Below, one piece after another: positions 10,126 to 20,616 of a DNA stretch of 28,455 nucleotides. A model generated the notes under the pieces. The model had not been told where the DNA came from. It ran no database searches and worked only from the letters and a program-made list of their open reading frames with translations. Within the stretch, counting starts at the first letter, position 1; the number at the start of each line of letters is the position of its first letter. Source of the DNA: Saccoglossus kowalevskii (Eukaryota > Hemichordata > Enteropneusta > Harrimaniidae). The translations under genes and the position numbers were made by a program. The stretch covers positions 798,416 to 826,870 of the forward strand of contig NW_003144786.1 of the NCBI RefSeq assembly GCF_000003605.2, read 5' to 3'.

Positions 10126-11105
10126 TTCTTCTTGGCGACGTGACCTCACCATGTTTTTTTTAAACACAGAATAGAGAGAAATGCAGTTTTTATATTGTGG
10201 AGGTTTTTTTCACTCTTTTGTTTTCCGCCTTTGTACACCGGCCAAGTGATTGACTGTGTGAATAGGCAATTAGCCACCGTGTTGCAGCTGGTGATATTAC
10301 TGGCCATAACTTCTCACTGCAAACTGCAAAGCAGCTGGCCTGAACGTTTTAGTGTGTTGCTGAGTTATTTTAAGCAGTGAAGTCGTAAAGCAGGTGAGGT
10401 CCTGGCCACTGAGTGGTTAGAGACTAATTTGAATAAATTAAATTATCAAATGAATCAAAGAGTTGTTTCGGACCACGCCCTCGCAACACTCGCCTGTTCT
10501 GTGGTGTATTTGTTGCGCGTGCGATTTACATATACAATGTACGTACAAGTAAGAATAACATGCACTCTAGTGTTTTCTTTAATTCCAAAAAAAAAAAAAC
10601 GTTCCAAAATACTGTTTTTTTTTATAAAGATGTACAAAATTTATAATTCCGAATTGTTTTTGGGAATGCTAAATACAATATTTTCGTTCCAGAAAAACAC
10701 AGCTTTAGGCAAGAAACTATTTATACCCATGTAATTTATTTTATCCCAATTGTCATAAATTTTATGCAAAATGGGTTTTTATTTTTGATGATTTACATTG
10801 TCAAGCAACTAATTTGGCGAAAGCAAGTTCCAATAATAGATAAAGTAATATTTATCAACAAAATCAAGCGCAAAATTGTGTCTGTAAACATGTGTTTATT
10901 AACGCATATGTTTAGCTGTGTGTGTCCCACGTAGGAATGATATCCAATGTATGGTGGAAAAATGGAGACAAATAGGCTTAGGCGTTATAAATGTGCCGTC
11001 GCAAAAAAATAAAAAAAATGAAAACAGGTACATAATATGTTCAGCGTATGTTGTCCGAGCCATTTTAACAGCAAAATCGACACCAACGACTAGGTGTAGG
11101 CTTGG
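10126..11105. other. Intergenic, possible regulatory island, no gene supported
   Basis: Contains a more GC-balanced island at about 10231-10345 with two CAGCTG E-boxes (10285-10290 and 10332-10337) and homeodomain-like ATTA cores. This is followed by AT-rich sequence with an A12-13 run near 10587. The short frames here have no splice context that joins them to a gene. Confidence 0.35.
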
Positions 11106-11270
11106 TTAAAGCGGGGGAGTCGTCACCTGCGTATGCGTCAGATGGACATAGCGTGTCATTGTTTACAAACAAGCGTCTACCCATAAGTCTTTGCGTTTTT
11201 AGTGTGTGTTGTTATCGTTGCTTGGGACTCAACTCCAGCGCGTGCGCAGGCGACGACCCTCGCGCTTTAA
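11106..11270. mobile_element. 165-bp TTAA-flanked miniature transposon (second type)
   Basis: TTAA at 11106-11109 and 11267-11270 enclose imperfect terminal inverted repeats of about 32 bp. The left end reads TTAAAGCGGGGGAGTCGTC and the right end, inverted, TTAAAGCGCGAGGGTCGTC, both continuing into CCTGCG. The interior is unlike the 133-bp copies, but the termini share the GTCGTC-C core with them, so the two types could be mobilised by the same transposase. The 60-codon frame inside it is not a gene. Confidence 0.7.
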
Positions 11271-11670
11271 CTCTTTTTAAGTAACCGTTGTTTAGACATT
11301 AACAGAATATTTTCGTTTCAGTAAAAAACACCTGTATATTGCATCTCTTGATCTGTTAACACCTGTGTTTTAAAATAATCCCATCGGAACTGAAACTGTC
11401 GCAAATTACGTGATTCATGAGTCATCGAATAGTTTATATGTTCAAATTGGTCAGAGATGCTCTGTTAGCTTCGGAGCACAGTCTCATTCGACATTTATAA
11501 TACTCTGGCGACATATGATGGTCATTGCAGAAACGCGCCATCTTGAGACGGAACGCGTGAGACGTTAACACAAGCACTGGCAGATCAAGTCAATTCATGG
11601 TCAAATCCATTCATGATCAAATAAACAAGAACACTTCTCGTAAAGCCATGATTGATTCATGGAATGACCC
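11271..11670. other. Intergenic, nothing recognised
   Basis: No coding frame, RNA gene or strong repeat was found before the 31-bp array. Confidence 0.4.
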
Positions 11671-11794
11671 ATGTCACACTGGTCTCTGGTTTGTCACATA
11701 CATGTCACACTGGTCCCAAGCTCAACGTATAAATGTCACACTGGGCCCATGCTCGTCGAAAACATGTCACACTGGTCCCTAGGTTTGTCGCATA
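11671..11794. repeat. 31-bp tandem repeat, four copies
   Basis: The anchor ATGTCACACTGG recurs at 11671, 11702, 11733 and 11764, an exact 31-base spacing. The second half of the unit is more variable. Because 31 is not a multiple of three, successive units shift frame, so the array is not a peptide repeat even though two open frames cross it. Confidence 0.85.
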
Positions 11795-12648
11795 CACCAC
11801 GGTTACCGTGCATATACGTTGCCAACAAAAATAGATTATGTCTACATCTTGGTCTTTGAACATTATTTACACATCTGTCATTGTGATAAATGTCGGCGGA
11901 CCGCCGCACAGTCTCAAAATGAGTAATTCCCTCGTTTAGGGCGGACCGTAGTAAATTTCAATCGCTGAATTTCTATGTATCGCTATGAATCTGTTCGTCA
12001 AAATATGCGCGCTACCAAAAAGGGACACATGCTAAATATTTGTTTTATAATAGACCCCGATCTCTGTCCACAGGGATAATGCAAAATTAACAACCAATCA
12101 CGTGCCATCAATTTTGGATGCCAGTTGGAGCAGACATCATTGGTTTAACCACAGTCCCTCTAGAGGGATAGAGGGACTGTGGTTTAACCGAGCAAAACTG
12201 ACTTAAAGAATTAGACTGCACTTATGACCTAACTTGCTATTGAAGTACATCTTCCACAAAAATGTCATAAAATTGTAATTTGTTATTTGTTATGGGTACT
12301 AAACTGCGTACAATTCTGTGAAACCGAGGATCACTCGACCTCAGTTCCTATCAAAGACAATTTGAGACTGATCCCGAGATTCCCTATCTAAATAATCATG
12401 GTAGAACTGTGACATAAAAATGACTTCGCTGGGCGCCTGTCATGATAATTCAAAACATCGACACCGCTCAACAATTTGCGGATTAACAAACTTGCTTACA
12501 ATGTCGATTGTTTTGTCGAACTTTAACAAAAATGCAGAAATTAAGAAAAAGGCAGTGACAAATAGTCTTTTATTTTCAAACAAAAATTCTTGTAAGCAGG
12601 ACTAGGCTTCGAGCTAAACCCATCTAAATCGCATTTTGTTCAATAAAT
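11795..12648. other. Intergenic, hairpin only
   Basis: No supported gene. It contains the CACAGTCCCTC hairpin listed separately. A 61-codon frame at 12420-12605 lacks splice or promoter context. Confidence 0.4.
12141..12189. repeat. Hairpin CCACAGTCCCTC/GAGGGACTGTGG within 10-bp direct repeats
   Basis: A perfect 12-bp stem at 12149-12160 and 12171-12182 around a 10-base loop. The whole is bracketed by direct repeats TGGTTTAACC at 12141-12150 and 12180-12189. A related hairpin occurs at 25817-25846. The arrangement resembles a tiny inserted palindrome with a target duplication. Confidence 0.7.
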
Positions 12649-12781
12649 TTAAAGGGCGGCAGCCGTCGCGCCGCTTCCTGTTCGATATGGGACTCATAGC
12701 GACGTATACAACGCGTGTAAAATACATTGTTTATTTACATGAAATTCGAACACGCGCTGCGCGACGACCATCGCGCTTTAA
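12649..12781 (+). mobile_element. 133-bp TTAA-flanked miniature transposon, copy 1
   Basis: TTAA at 12649-12652 and 12778-12781 enclose imperfect terminal repeats of about 23 bp (AAGGGCGGCAGCCGTCGCGC against AAGCGCGATGGTCGTCGCGC). It is the same length as the inverted copy at 24633-24765 and differs from it at about 6 of 133 positions, all near the ends; the central 95 or so bases are identical. The 63-codon frame that crosses it is a product of the repeat. Confidence 0.8.
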
Positions 12782-13779
12782 CACAATGTTGAAAACTGTA
12801 CTAATATATTCATGGGATTACTACTAAAACTCCGGGATAGTCGTAAATTACTAGTCTATGAGTGTGTGTTCACACAGCTGCGGCATATTTAGACACACGT
12901 ACATATTTAGTACGTAACCATGACGATAGTACGTGAATTAATGTTGCATATATGAAACCAAAGCATCGCCTGTAATACAGGTTTACAAATGACCAGTTCT
13001 ATGTCTCAATTTCCATAGTAACGAGTTCGAGTCATTATTTTACATTATCCATTGTATGAGATACAAAATTGTGTTTGGCGCCCTCATCAACTCGTCATAT
13101 TTTCTTCCGGAATCAGAAAGAATCGTGCATTTGATTTGAATCAATATAAAATAATTAAATGTAGAGAGGAGTCTAAATAATAGTGTCTCGAACTGACGAA
13201 ATAATGCAAGTTTGTGTATGTGTCTTCACTAACAATACAGAGTTAATAGTGTTGGAAAGAAAGGACGAAGTGACCCGGGACTGACCCGAAATACTCCGAC
13301 GAACATAAACACTTTCCTCAGTTCGGCATGATTTATTGCCGACTTGCAGAGACATATGACCCGAGTACTCTTCGTCATCTGTCAGTATTGTCTCATTACT
13401 AAGCATATGGGTGATGTGACATTTCGGTCAAAAGTTTATAAACAAGTGTCTGTAGCATAAAAATATACTTATAATAGTACCATTTAAATCTAACATCGAG
13501 TCAGTCTCCACCCCTCTGGTGCCGCTATTTCGTCTGTCCAGAAATGTGCATAGTGTTACTTTACTTTAAATACCGAAATCTCAAAAAAAATGCACATAAT
13601 TTCCCCATGCTCTTAGAAAATTTCAAAATTTTCTTTTGCACTCGAGAAATAGAATTCTTTTCTTGTCCTCAACAAATCTTCTCGGAAAAGCTCTATTGAC
13701 TGCACCTGTTGATATCACGATACACCACAACTCGTCGCTAAGCTCTCTGATGCCAATGTCATGAAAATACACATTGATA
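12782..13779. other. Intergenic with weak exon-like frames on the minus strand
   Basis: A 77-codon - strand frame at 13173-13406 is hydrophilic and contains an Arg-Ser-Ile-Ser-Gly-Gln stretch. It resembles one in another - strand frame at 13948-14131. A further short protein-like frame is readable on the - strand at about 13620-13775. No splice pairs consistent with all three were found, so I do not call a gene. Confidence 0.25.
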
Positions 13780-13947
13780 TAGACTTGCATACAGTCTCTT
13801 GTGTTTTTGTGTGTGTATGTTTTTCAATAAATTAAAACATGGGAGTGTATAAATGGCGAAAGTCGGGTTTATTGCGCGGTAACCCGGCTTTCGCCATTTA
13901 CACATTCCTATATTTTAATTTATTGAAAAAAAATGTATGCAAGTCTA
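13780..13947. mobile_element. 168-bp fold-back element flanked by TA
   Basis: The ends GACTTGCATAC (13782-13792) and its inverse (13935-13945) are flanked by TA. After a 24-base stretch present only on the left, the arms continue to pair through TTTTTCAATAAATTAAAA and TAAATGGCGAAAG to a short centre near 13870. The whole element can fold into one long hairpin. The TA flank suggests a Tc1/mariner-type target site. No transposase is encoded. Confidence 0.75.
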
Positions 13948-14131
13948 ACATTTCTACAATACCGGATACACCCATACTGTGCACATCGTTGTTTACTTCT
14001 AACTGTCCTGACATAGAGCGTATAAACTTTAGTCTCTCATTGCCATGTGAAACATACGTCACGCGGGCAATAAATCTCTGTGAGACCCCATCTTCATTTA
14101 TAACACCTTCATTGTCTTCTGGTGCATACAC
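13948..14131 (-). other. Exon-like open frame, unresolved
   Basis: On the minus strand this encodes a hydrophilic segment with an Arg-Ser-Met-Ser-Gly-Gln stretch. It opens at an upstream stop near 14170 and runs into the fold-back element at its 3' side. It could be a decayed exon interrupted by that element or a chance frame. No confident splice sites were found. Confidence 0.2.
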
Positions 14132-17124
14132 AGACCAGTATACTCGGAGAATACGTCTTATAATTGATCATTGGCCAATGTGTTGCCTTTCTTGAAATCT
14201 GGAGACAACCCTGACAGCAACAATGATATCCTATTCACGTAAGACTGTAAATTCTCATTTAGAGTTTGGGATATATCTACTATTTATTGTTGACGCAGAT
14301 TGATACGTAGAATGTTAATTGCAGTCTCCCAGATAGCTGACATACATGTGCAATGTGATTTCCATATTCTAGTCATTGGACTGGGAAGCCATAACATATA
14401 TTATTGCTATTAAAACAACACATATAAAACATCAGACTCACCATAAACTATAACCAGCATAATGGGTATCACGGGTCACACATATATAGATATCATATGC
14501 AAATGAATCACTATTAAACTCGTTTTAAATTCGCTTACAATTACCCACTAAAATGCGAGGCAGAAATGTTATTCGGGCAAAATTGACACTTAGAGCAAAT
14601 AACGAATAATTAAAACTGTTTTTTTAACTGTTTTGCTAATGGTATAATCTCCCTCTAGTCTCGTAAACTGTGTTGTATATAGAATTGTCATGTGACTCCT
14701 TGCCAAACAAGTTTCCAATGATAAATAAAGTTATCATTTATTCATAGGTCTGATGCCGCCGTCGGCGCCATGTACATCGTATACAATATACGATGTATAC
14801 TGTTCATAGGTTATAAACAAGCTTTCCAGTTCACCAACCTTAGACAAGTGTGGCCTATTTTATGAATGGTTGTCTAAAACCGCGTAAAATGGCACAATAC
14901 GATGCAAAACAGTAGTTTTTTATTTATTTATCGCACTTCTTCAAGCGCAATCAACAGCTTGTGTTGGTGCTGTCTGAAGTGTCGGATACATCATATACAT
15001 GTTTTCCGGATCCCTAGGGAGGACGTCGCTTCTATAATTCCCCAGAGTTCGTCGCTTCCTTCTTAATCGTTTCTTTTATATAGAGGAGAGTGATATATTC
15101 ATGTGAGGTCCACGAAGTCAGTCATGCTACAATGAAACACGCCCGTTAATTTCTACAAATCTTACAATACAATCAAACACAACACAACACAAGATTTATT
15201 ATCGTTGTTGTCGAAACGTAGAAACACGATAACTTGTAGAGTCGCCTTTAATGTGCGGATGAAAGAAAGCACGTCAACTTCAGAGAAATATTGACGCTAA
15301 ATTGTGAAATAAATTCGCGATGGATCATACGTACGTCAACGCCCGGAATGCCAACTCACCATAACACACCATAAACGCAGATGTCTTGCGCTTTAAGTCC
15401 ATCTGAACGCCACCGCTTTCCCGCCAAAAGTAAGGTGCAAAATTTTGCATTTTTTATATCTTCCCATTGGCTACAGATGAAATATGCGTATTTTTTTTGC
15501 AAAAAATCTATTGAGAAAACGGATAAATTATTTTGCAATACTGTCATTAAAGCATCAATAGTGCATAATAACCATGAAAGACTATTGGAACCAGCAAAAT
15601 AAATAAATATTAGTCGGAGTTGCATTTCCACTTTGTTTTATATGCAGAACATCAGTTGCTATGGCAACAAATCCTGAAATATTGTAGCAATAAAGCTAAA
15701 TTCTAAATTCGACTTCAGGATTCTGTTTGTTGAGATTTCTCATGAACTGAACAAAATTCAAAGTCCCTATAATGTTTACAGGGGGCCAGTGAGTGTTTTT
15801 TCTACAGATAATAAAAAGTGATAATGCAATTTTAAATCTGCCGATTTCCATTTTTTGCTGAACTAAGTTACTAGTAAAAGTCGTGACATATAAACAACAC
15901 TTACAGGCCGCAATGGAACTTTGTTTTGTAAAAGCTATAAATACAACTATGTTTTCCACGTACTTCCATCGCCAGTCAGTTAACTGCAACATTCAGGTCT
16001 TGTAGCGGCGTGATAGAAGAAAACTGATAAATTTACAAACACAGCGGGGAAATGGATCAATAGATTTCATATACATGTACTGGTCTGTACTGAGTAATGT
16101 CGATGTAATGTTTAGACTGGCCTAGCTGATGGCATACCACGCGGCCGCCGAAGAAATCGACTCCTTTCCCGTAAACATTCATATATACATGTTCAGCGAA
16201 TTAAGTGTTTTAGCGGGTGATACATTCGAAAGGGTTACATTTGTGTGATGGTTGACTAGGTATAGGAAATGAACAGCGATGACAGACACAACGTCAATAT
16301 ATGTACGCCTTGGGTGATATATATCATATGGATGGATAGTTTTCACTAGAAAGTTTTATAGAGACTGAGTATATATTTAAACTGGACTACTTTAGTAGAG
16401 ATCCATGTGTGAGATTTCAGCCATGCGATATTTACGAGTCGTATCAGGTTTTTATTTAGAGGAAAAGCAGCGTGAAATACGGCGTGCCCTCACGTCAGAA
16501 TTCTGTACCTTATGGGTGACAGCGTGATCGTGTACACTTCGTCGAATATTACGATCAATTCACACAACACTAATTCCCACGGCCATTATGATGCAACATG
16601 CAAAACGTGATCAAACGAAATATCCTTTAAGTTTCTCCAGATTGGACCCCTGACCCAAACGCACTTATACATACATGATAGAAATACTTCTGTAATTGGT
16701 CTACTCTGGCCCCCTGACCCGCGACCAAATTATATTGACCATGATAAAATTGTAGAAGAGTTAGGGATAATAACGCTAATATTATTCAAAGAGTTGAGGG
16801 GTCCAAACGGTTACTGAAACATCTCAGAAGATTTTGTGACCTATTTGAACTTGTAATATTATAGGAACGTTATAATGCGATACGCAAGTACCCTGTAGTT
16901 AACTATATAAATATATACTGTATTCATACAGAAATATCTCAAACATACGTTCTGGCGTAGAAAAAAAACACATTCCATTTTAAGCGTGTATTAAATATCT
17001 AGATATAATCGTCGCTTCATATAGAAATAAAATACAATGAGATGAAATTCTGATCTGGTAGAAATATCAATTACATGGAGTCACGGTGCAAAAACTGAAT
17101 AAAAAAATAATATCACTGTTCAGT
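14132..17124. other. Intergenic, no gene supported
   Basis: Nearly 3 kb of AT-rich sequence. Short frames on both strands near 15356-15992 lack coding character or splice context. A perfect 11-bp palindrome lies at 14773-14797. A TATATAGAGGAG stretch near 15079 looks like a TATA element but has no gene attached. Two CCCCTGACCC motifs lie near 16647 and 16710. Confidence 0.4.
14773..14797. repeat. Perfect 11-bp palindrome with 3-base loop
   Basis: TACATCGTATA (14773-14783), loop CAA, then TATACGATGTA (14787-14797). It could extrude as a cruciform or bind a dimeric factor. No related copy was noticed. Confidence 0.7.
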
Positions 17125-17197
17125 TTTATTGAAAATGGCACGTCCTCCTGATATAAAATGGCAATAAATTAAATTTATATTTTATTTTCGTTTAAAT
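17125..17197 (-). other. 3' untranslated region and polyadenylation signals of the right gene
   Basis: Minus-strand AATAAA hexamers lie at 17181-17186, only about 12 bases past the stop, and at 17125-17130, about 70 bases past it. The second has more usual spacing. The hexamers are seen directly; their use is inferred. Confidence 0.45.
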
Positions 17198-19082
17198 TTA
17201 ACAATATGTTGATTGCAATTGCTCCCGACTGCTTTCGCGGCGTCTATTGACATGGTTCGATTTATCCAGCACTGTGAAACCGCTGAAAGATCGCCGCTTG
17301 CCAACGTTATTGGGGCTTTGCCATGCGGCTTTGAAACCTGCGTAGCGAATTGCACACAGTCTCAGTGTTTCTTTGTCATTACTTTTTCGTCTTGTTTTGT
17401 CATGCGCATGTAACATTCCGTTTGCTTTCTCTGCTTTATTCGCATTAGAAGAAGGAATCGAGCATTGCTCTTTCGTGGGGAAGTATATTTTACTGGGGAG
17501 TACGGGACCATGATAAGTTCGTAATCGTGGGCGTTTTTCCTCAAAATATGAGTGATCGTGTTGCTCTTTTGCTAACTCTCTGTCTAAGTCAAAATCTTGA
17601 GCACCTAAATCCCACGTCGTCCTTCTATTGGCCCAATTCGAGCCGATCCCGAGCTCAGTCCGATTGTCGCCGACTCTCAAGTCTAGATCGCCGTCACCAG
17701 GTGAACTTTCGACTCTTGTGTTTCTGTGATATCGCAGGTCATTAAATTTTACTGGCATACCATCGGTTTTAGGTATAACATTTTCAGTAAAATTCGTGTC
17801 CATGTCACTAAGTATGAGAGGTTGTCTATTTCCGGCTACGTTCGTAATACTGTGGCGTCTATAATTATAATGTTGTGTAATATCTGGATGGATATGCGCC
17901 CCTTGTGTCGACGTATTGCTACTATTTGGTAACGATACTGTGGAGCTAACTCGCGGAATTCTTTCCGAAAACGCCCTCATTAACGTTCGTTTATTGTCGT
18001 CGTCGAATTCTTTGTCAGTTGCTCTAACATTTCCCACAATTCCGTCGTCTTGTTTCTTTTTCCTGATATCACTTAAAGTTCCGTTAGTTATGATCCTTTT
18101 ATTTGTAGTCCTACTTGCGTTTTCGTTATTATTTTTATCAATATGTTTGCCACCCGGTCGTTCAAACGGTCGCATATTTGGAACAGCAGAGTTATGTTTA
18201 CAGGTACAAACGATATCGACGTTGTTTTGATTACAACTGCTCTGAGTGGAAGTTAGGTGACTGAGAGAATTTGACGACCTATTTGACATTCCATTATATG
18301 AATCCTTGCACGTGATCTTTCCGGTGTTGTTCTCACAACTGTGGTGTGCGCCACGTGACCATAGCGGCGTTGTGTTGGTTTCCCAGTTATTGGTTGTTGT
18401 TTTGTTATAGTTGTTGCTATGCTCACTACCTATTTTCTTATTGGAGGGCACGTGATAATGTCCGGCGCTATTTGGTACGACTTTTTGGTCCTCGATTCGA
18501 TACATTTGTGGTGACTTTTAGTTTGCGGCTCAGATTTGTCGTTATTAGACCACGTGAGTTCCTCGGCTTCCCAGTCGTAAGGTAAAGTCGCCACCTCATC
18601 GTCATCGCTAAAACTACCCCAATCATACTGTATTGTGTCAGAGTCTCTATCAGGTATATCCTTTTCGCCTGTCATTTCGTAATGTTTTCCAGTTAACTGG
18701 AAATGTCCGTATTTTATCCATTCCTCTGTCAGTCCGTTTCTGGTATTTTTATTCTGGGGTGTGTATTCGTTTTCGTCATCGTCTTCGTCGTCAAGTTCAT
18801 ACCAAGCACGTGGGGGCACATATTTATCGTTTTCCCCATTACCGTCGTTAAGGAAGTTGCCATGGGATGGCTCTCTCTGTGACAGATACTTGGTGTTATT
18901 ACATTCCTCGCCTCCATCCTCCGTCGCCGTAGCAACCCGCTATCTCCGTCCTCCATGCTTTCTTCGCTTATCTTTTCGTTGGAAAACAAAAACGTCGATC
19001 TTTCGTAAAGGACATCTTCAAAAGTTTGATATAAATTCCACATCGTTTCGGATACTTGATCTCCTTGACAACGAAGTGCTTT
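17198..19082 (-). CDS. Right gene, terminal exon: LURAP/FAM89-like adaptor, with two apparent frame breaks
   Basis: The exon starts after a good acceptor (pyrimidine tract then TTACAG at 19083-19088) and ends in TAA at 17198-17200. The first 40 or so residues complete the leucine-repeat helix (KALRCQGD, then Trp-Asn-Leu-Tyr and Thr-Phe-Glu-Asp). A Tyr-Glu-Arg-Ser-Thr-Phe follows, recalling the region after the helix in vertebrate LURAP1. After that come acidic patches, two Tyr-Asp-Trp segments and an Asn/Ser/Arg-rich tail ending Ser-Thr-Tyr-Cys. The frame changes twice, each time as if one base were absent: near 18900-18940 (a GGG run at 18936-18938) and within 18430-18517 (an A5 run at 18482-18486). 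The 1,885 bases plus two make exactly 629 codons. The breaks could be homopolymer sequence errors or real decay. The tail is far longer than in vertebrate relatives. Confidence 0.65.
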
Positions 19083-20502
19083 CTGTAAGTGTAAATAAGT
19101 GAGAGTAATTACCATAAATTGTTGCATATGCTACATACCGTTGTCATTGGATGTTCCCACCCCTGCCATTTTTGCCGCGGCCGTGAACACAGTGATCGAG
19201 TACTCATTAATTTTAGATGTATCCATGTACTTTTAAATAACATTGGCCAAAATAAATAATGTGGACACAGCAAGACACTGCTACTAATTGCCAAATAACT
19301 AACACAGTCCATTTACACCAGAAACCTTATATGAGAGTGTAACTTTATTATTTTCAAGTCAAATATAATCACTGATAATAAAGAATATGAGTTCAGTAAC
19401 ATTTCATTTCCCATGTGCGAACCGCTCAACAACGGAGGTCACGAACAAATCCACAGTCAATATAAAGATTATTAAATGCAATTCCACGACAATGTCGGTA
19501 TTGTTAAAACGGCCATGGCACATCCCGGTGACAAAGCTTTGAATGCCGACATGGTATCACATTGACAAACAATTACTGGCATATTTGATTGAATATGTCT
19601 AATTGGCGTTACAAGCAAAAAACATATATTCGCCTCAAGGGTGGACCAATTGAACTCTCCGGGGGGCTAGCTTTGGAAGATGGAAAGAAAGAGGTAAACC
19701 TATTTTTTGCGCTTACTATATGATTTCTGTTTTTAAAGTTAACAATTATATTCACGTCTATCATTGTGGCAAGCTTTTCTGGGTGAACAGTTTGAACATT
19801 TTCCGTGGAATCTGCCCCTCCCTGATTCTAAATGGCCCACCCCTGAAAGCCGGCTGGGACAGTTTTGCGAAATGAATTCTGTAATCCAATATGATATGTT
19901 GAGCTGGTGGCCATCTTGGGTGAAAATTCATATTCAAGTTAGTGTGATGGAGTTCAGTGGTTCCACGTATATTTGATATGTTTGTTTTTAAGACTGCTTT
20001 GACCGTTACTATACAATTAAAACACTCGATATGGCTATGTCCACATGTAGGTCCCAAGACCCCAACCAACATCAGTAGTCAAGATTGAATGACTTCTCCG
20101 TGGGAGGCACTTAATTATTTCTGAGTGTCAGTTAGAGCTAACAGGTTTTTACCAAGATGGCGGAATATGGTCAACTTCACACTGTTGTTTGCTATTTCAT
20201 CATAAAAAAAAACGCACTTGAAAAAAAAATCCAATTTTAGAAATATAATATTGATAATACATTCGGGTCACCGCCTGCACGAATCCCTGCTTGTTCAACT
20301 TGAATGCAACTGAAGTATTTCAAACAGTACCAACCAACGTACCATTCTAGTACATAAGCCGAGGACTTTTAAGTACCACTACGTACCACACAATACGAGG
20401 GTTTGTTTACAAGAACAGAGAACGAATATGACAAATGTAACCAGAACCAGCTCACTAAATGTTGACTGTTCGCACGCAACAATGGCTTACAAATGTACTT
20501 AC
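19083..20502 (-). other. Intron of the right gene
   Basis: A phase-0 intron of about 1.4 kb with donor GTAAGTAC at 20502-20495 and acceptor TTACAG ending at 19083, both strong. It interrupts the protein two residues before Leu-Arg, the same place as the left gene's intron. The interior, including short frames at 19761-20072, shows nothing recognisable. A YY1-like AAGATGGCGG occurs near 20155. Confidence 0.65.
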
Positions 20503-20610
20503 AATATCCTGCTTCAATGTTGCTAGGAGAGAATCCATTCTTGAACTAAATTTCGCCACCTTAGCTCCATCTTTCGTCCTGGAATCCACACCCGGTGAGT
20601 TCATGTCCAT
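20503..20610 (-). CDS. Right gene, start exon (LURAP/FAM89-like helix, N-terminal half)
   Basis: The exon runs from an acceptor (pyrimidine tract then TTTTAG at 20617-20622) to a strong donor GTAAGT at 20502. It opens TGAAAG then ATG at 20610-20608. Other frames are blocked by stops, so this ATG is the start and the first six bases are 5' UTR. It encodes 36 residues ending MDSLLATLKQDI. This has the heptad spacing of the leucine-repeat adaptor family: the pattern continues across the intron with Leu-Arg, Asp and Trp-x-Leu-Tyr. Vertebrate FAM89B/LRAP25 and LURAP1/LRAP35a use this segment within adaptors that link MRCK kinase to LIMK1 or MYO18A. The exon boundaries are seen directly. Family membership rests on my reading of the pattern. 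Confidence 0.7.
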
Positions 20611-20616
20611 CTTTCA

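Noticed and set aside
9703-10143. Several overlapping Pro/Ser/His-rich open frames
   Set aside because: They arise in every phase from the stop-poor pyrimidine-rich repeat and have no coding signature.
12636-12827. A conserved peptide shared with the frame at 24575-24802
   Set aside because: The similarity is explained by the two 133-bp mobile element copies. The frames end outside the elements with unrelated sequence.
18475-18500. Programmed -1 frameshift at the A5 run in the right gene
   Set aside because: The zero-frame codons around the run do not form a canonical slippery heptamer, and the second break near 18936 has no slippery site either. A missing base is simpler.
18761-19102. A 113-codon plus-strand frame with a Ser-rich run
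   Set aside because: It is antisense to the acidic coding region of the right gene.
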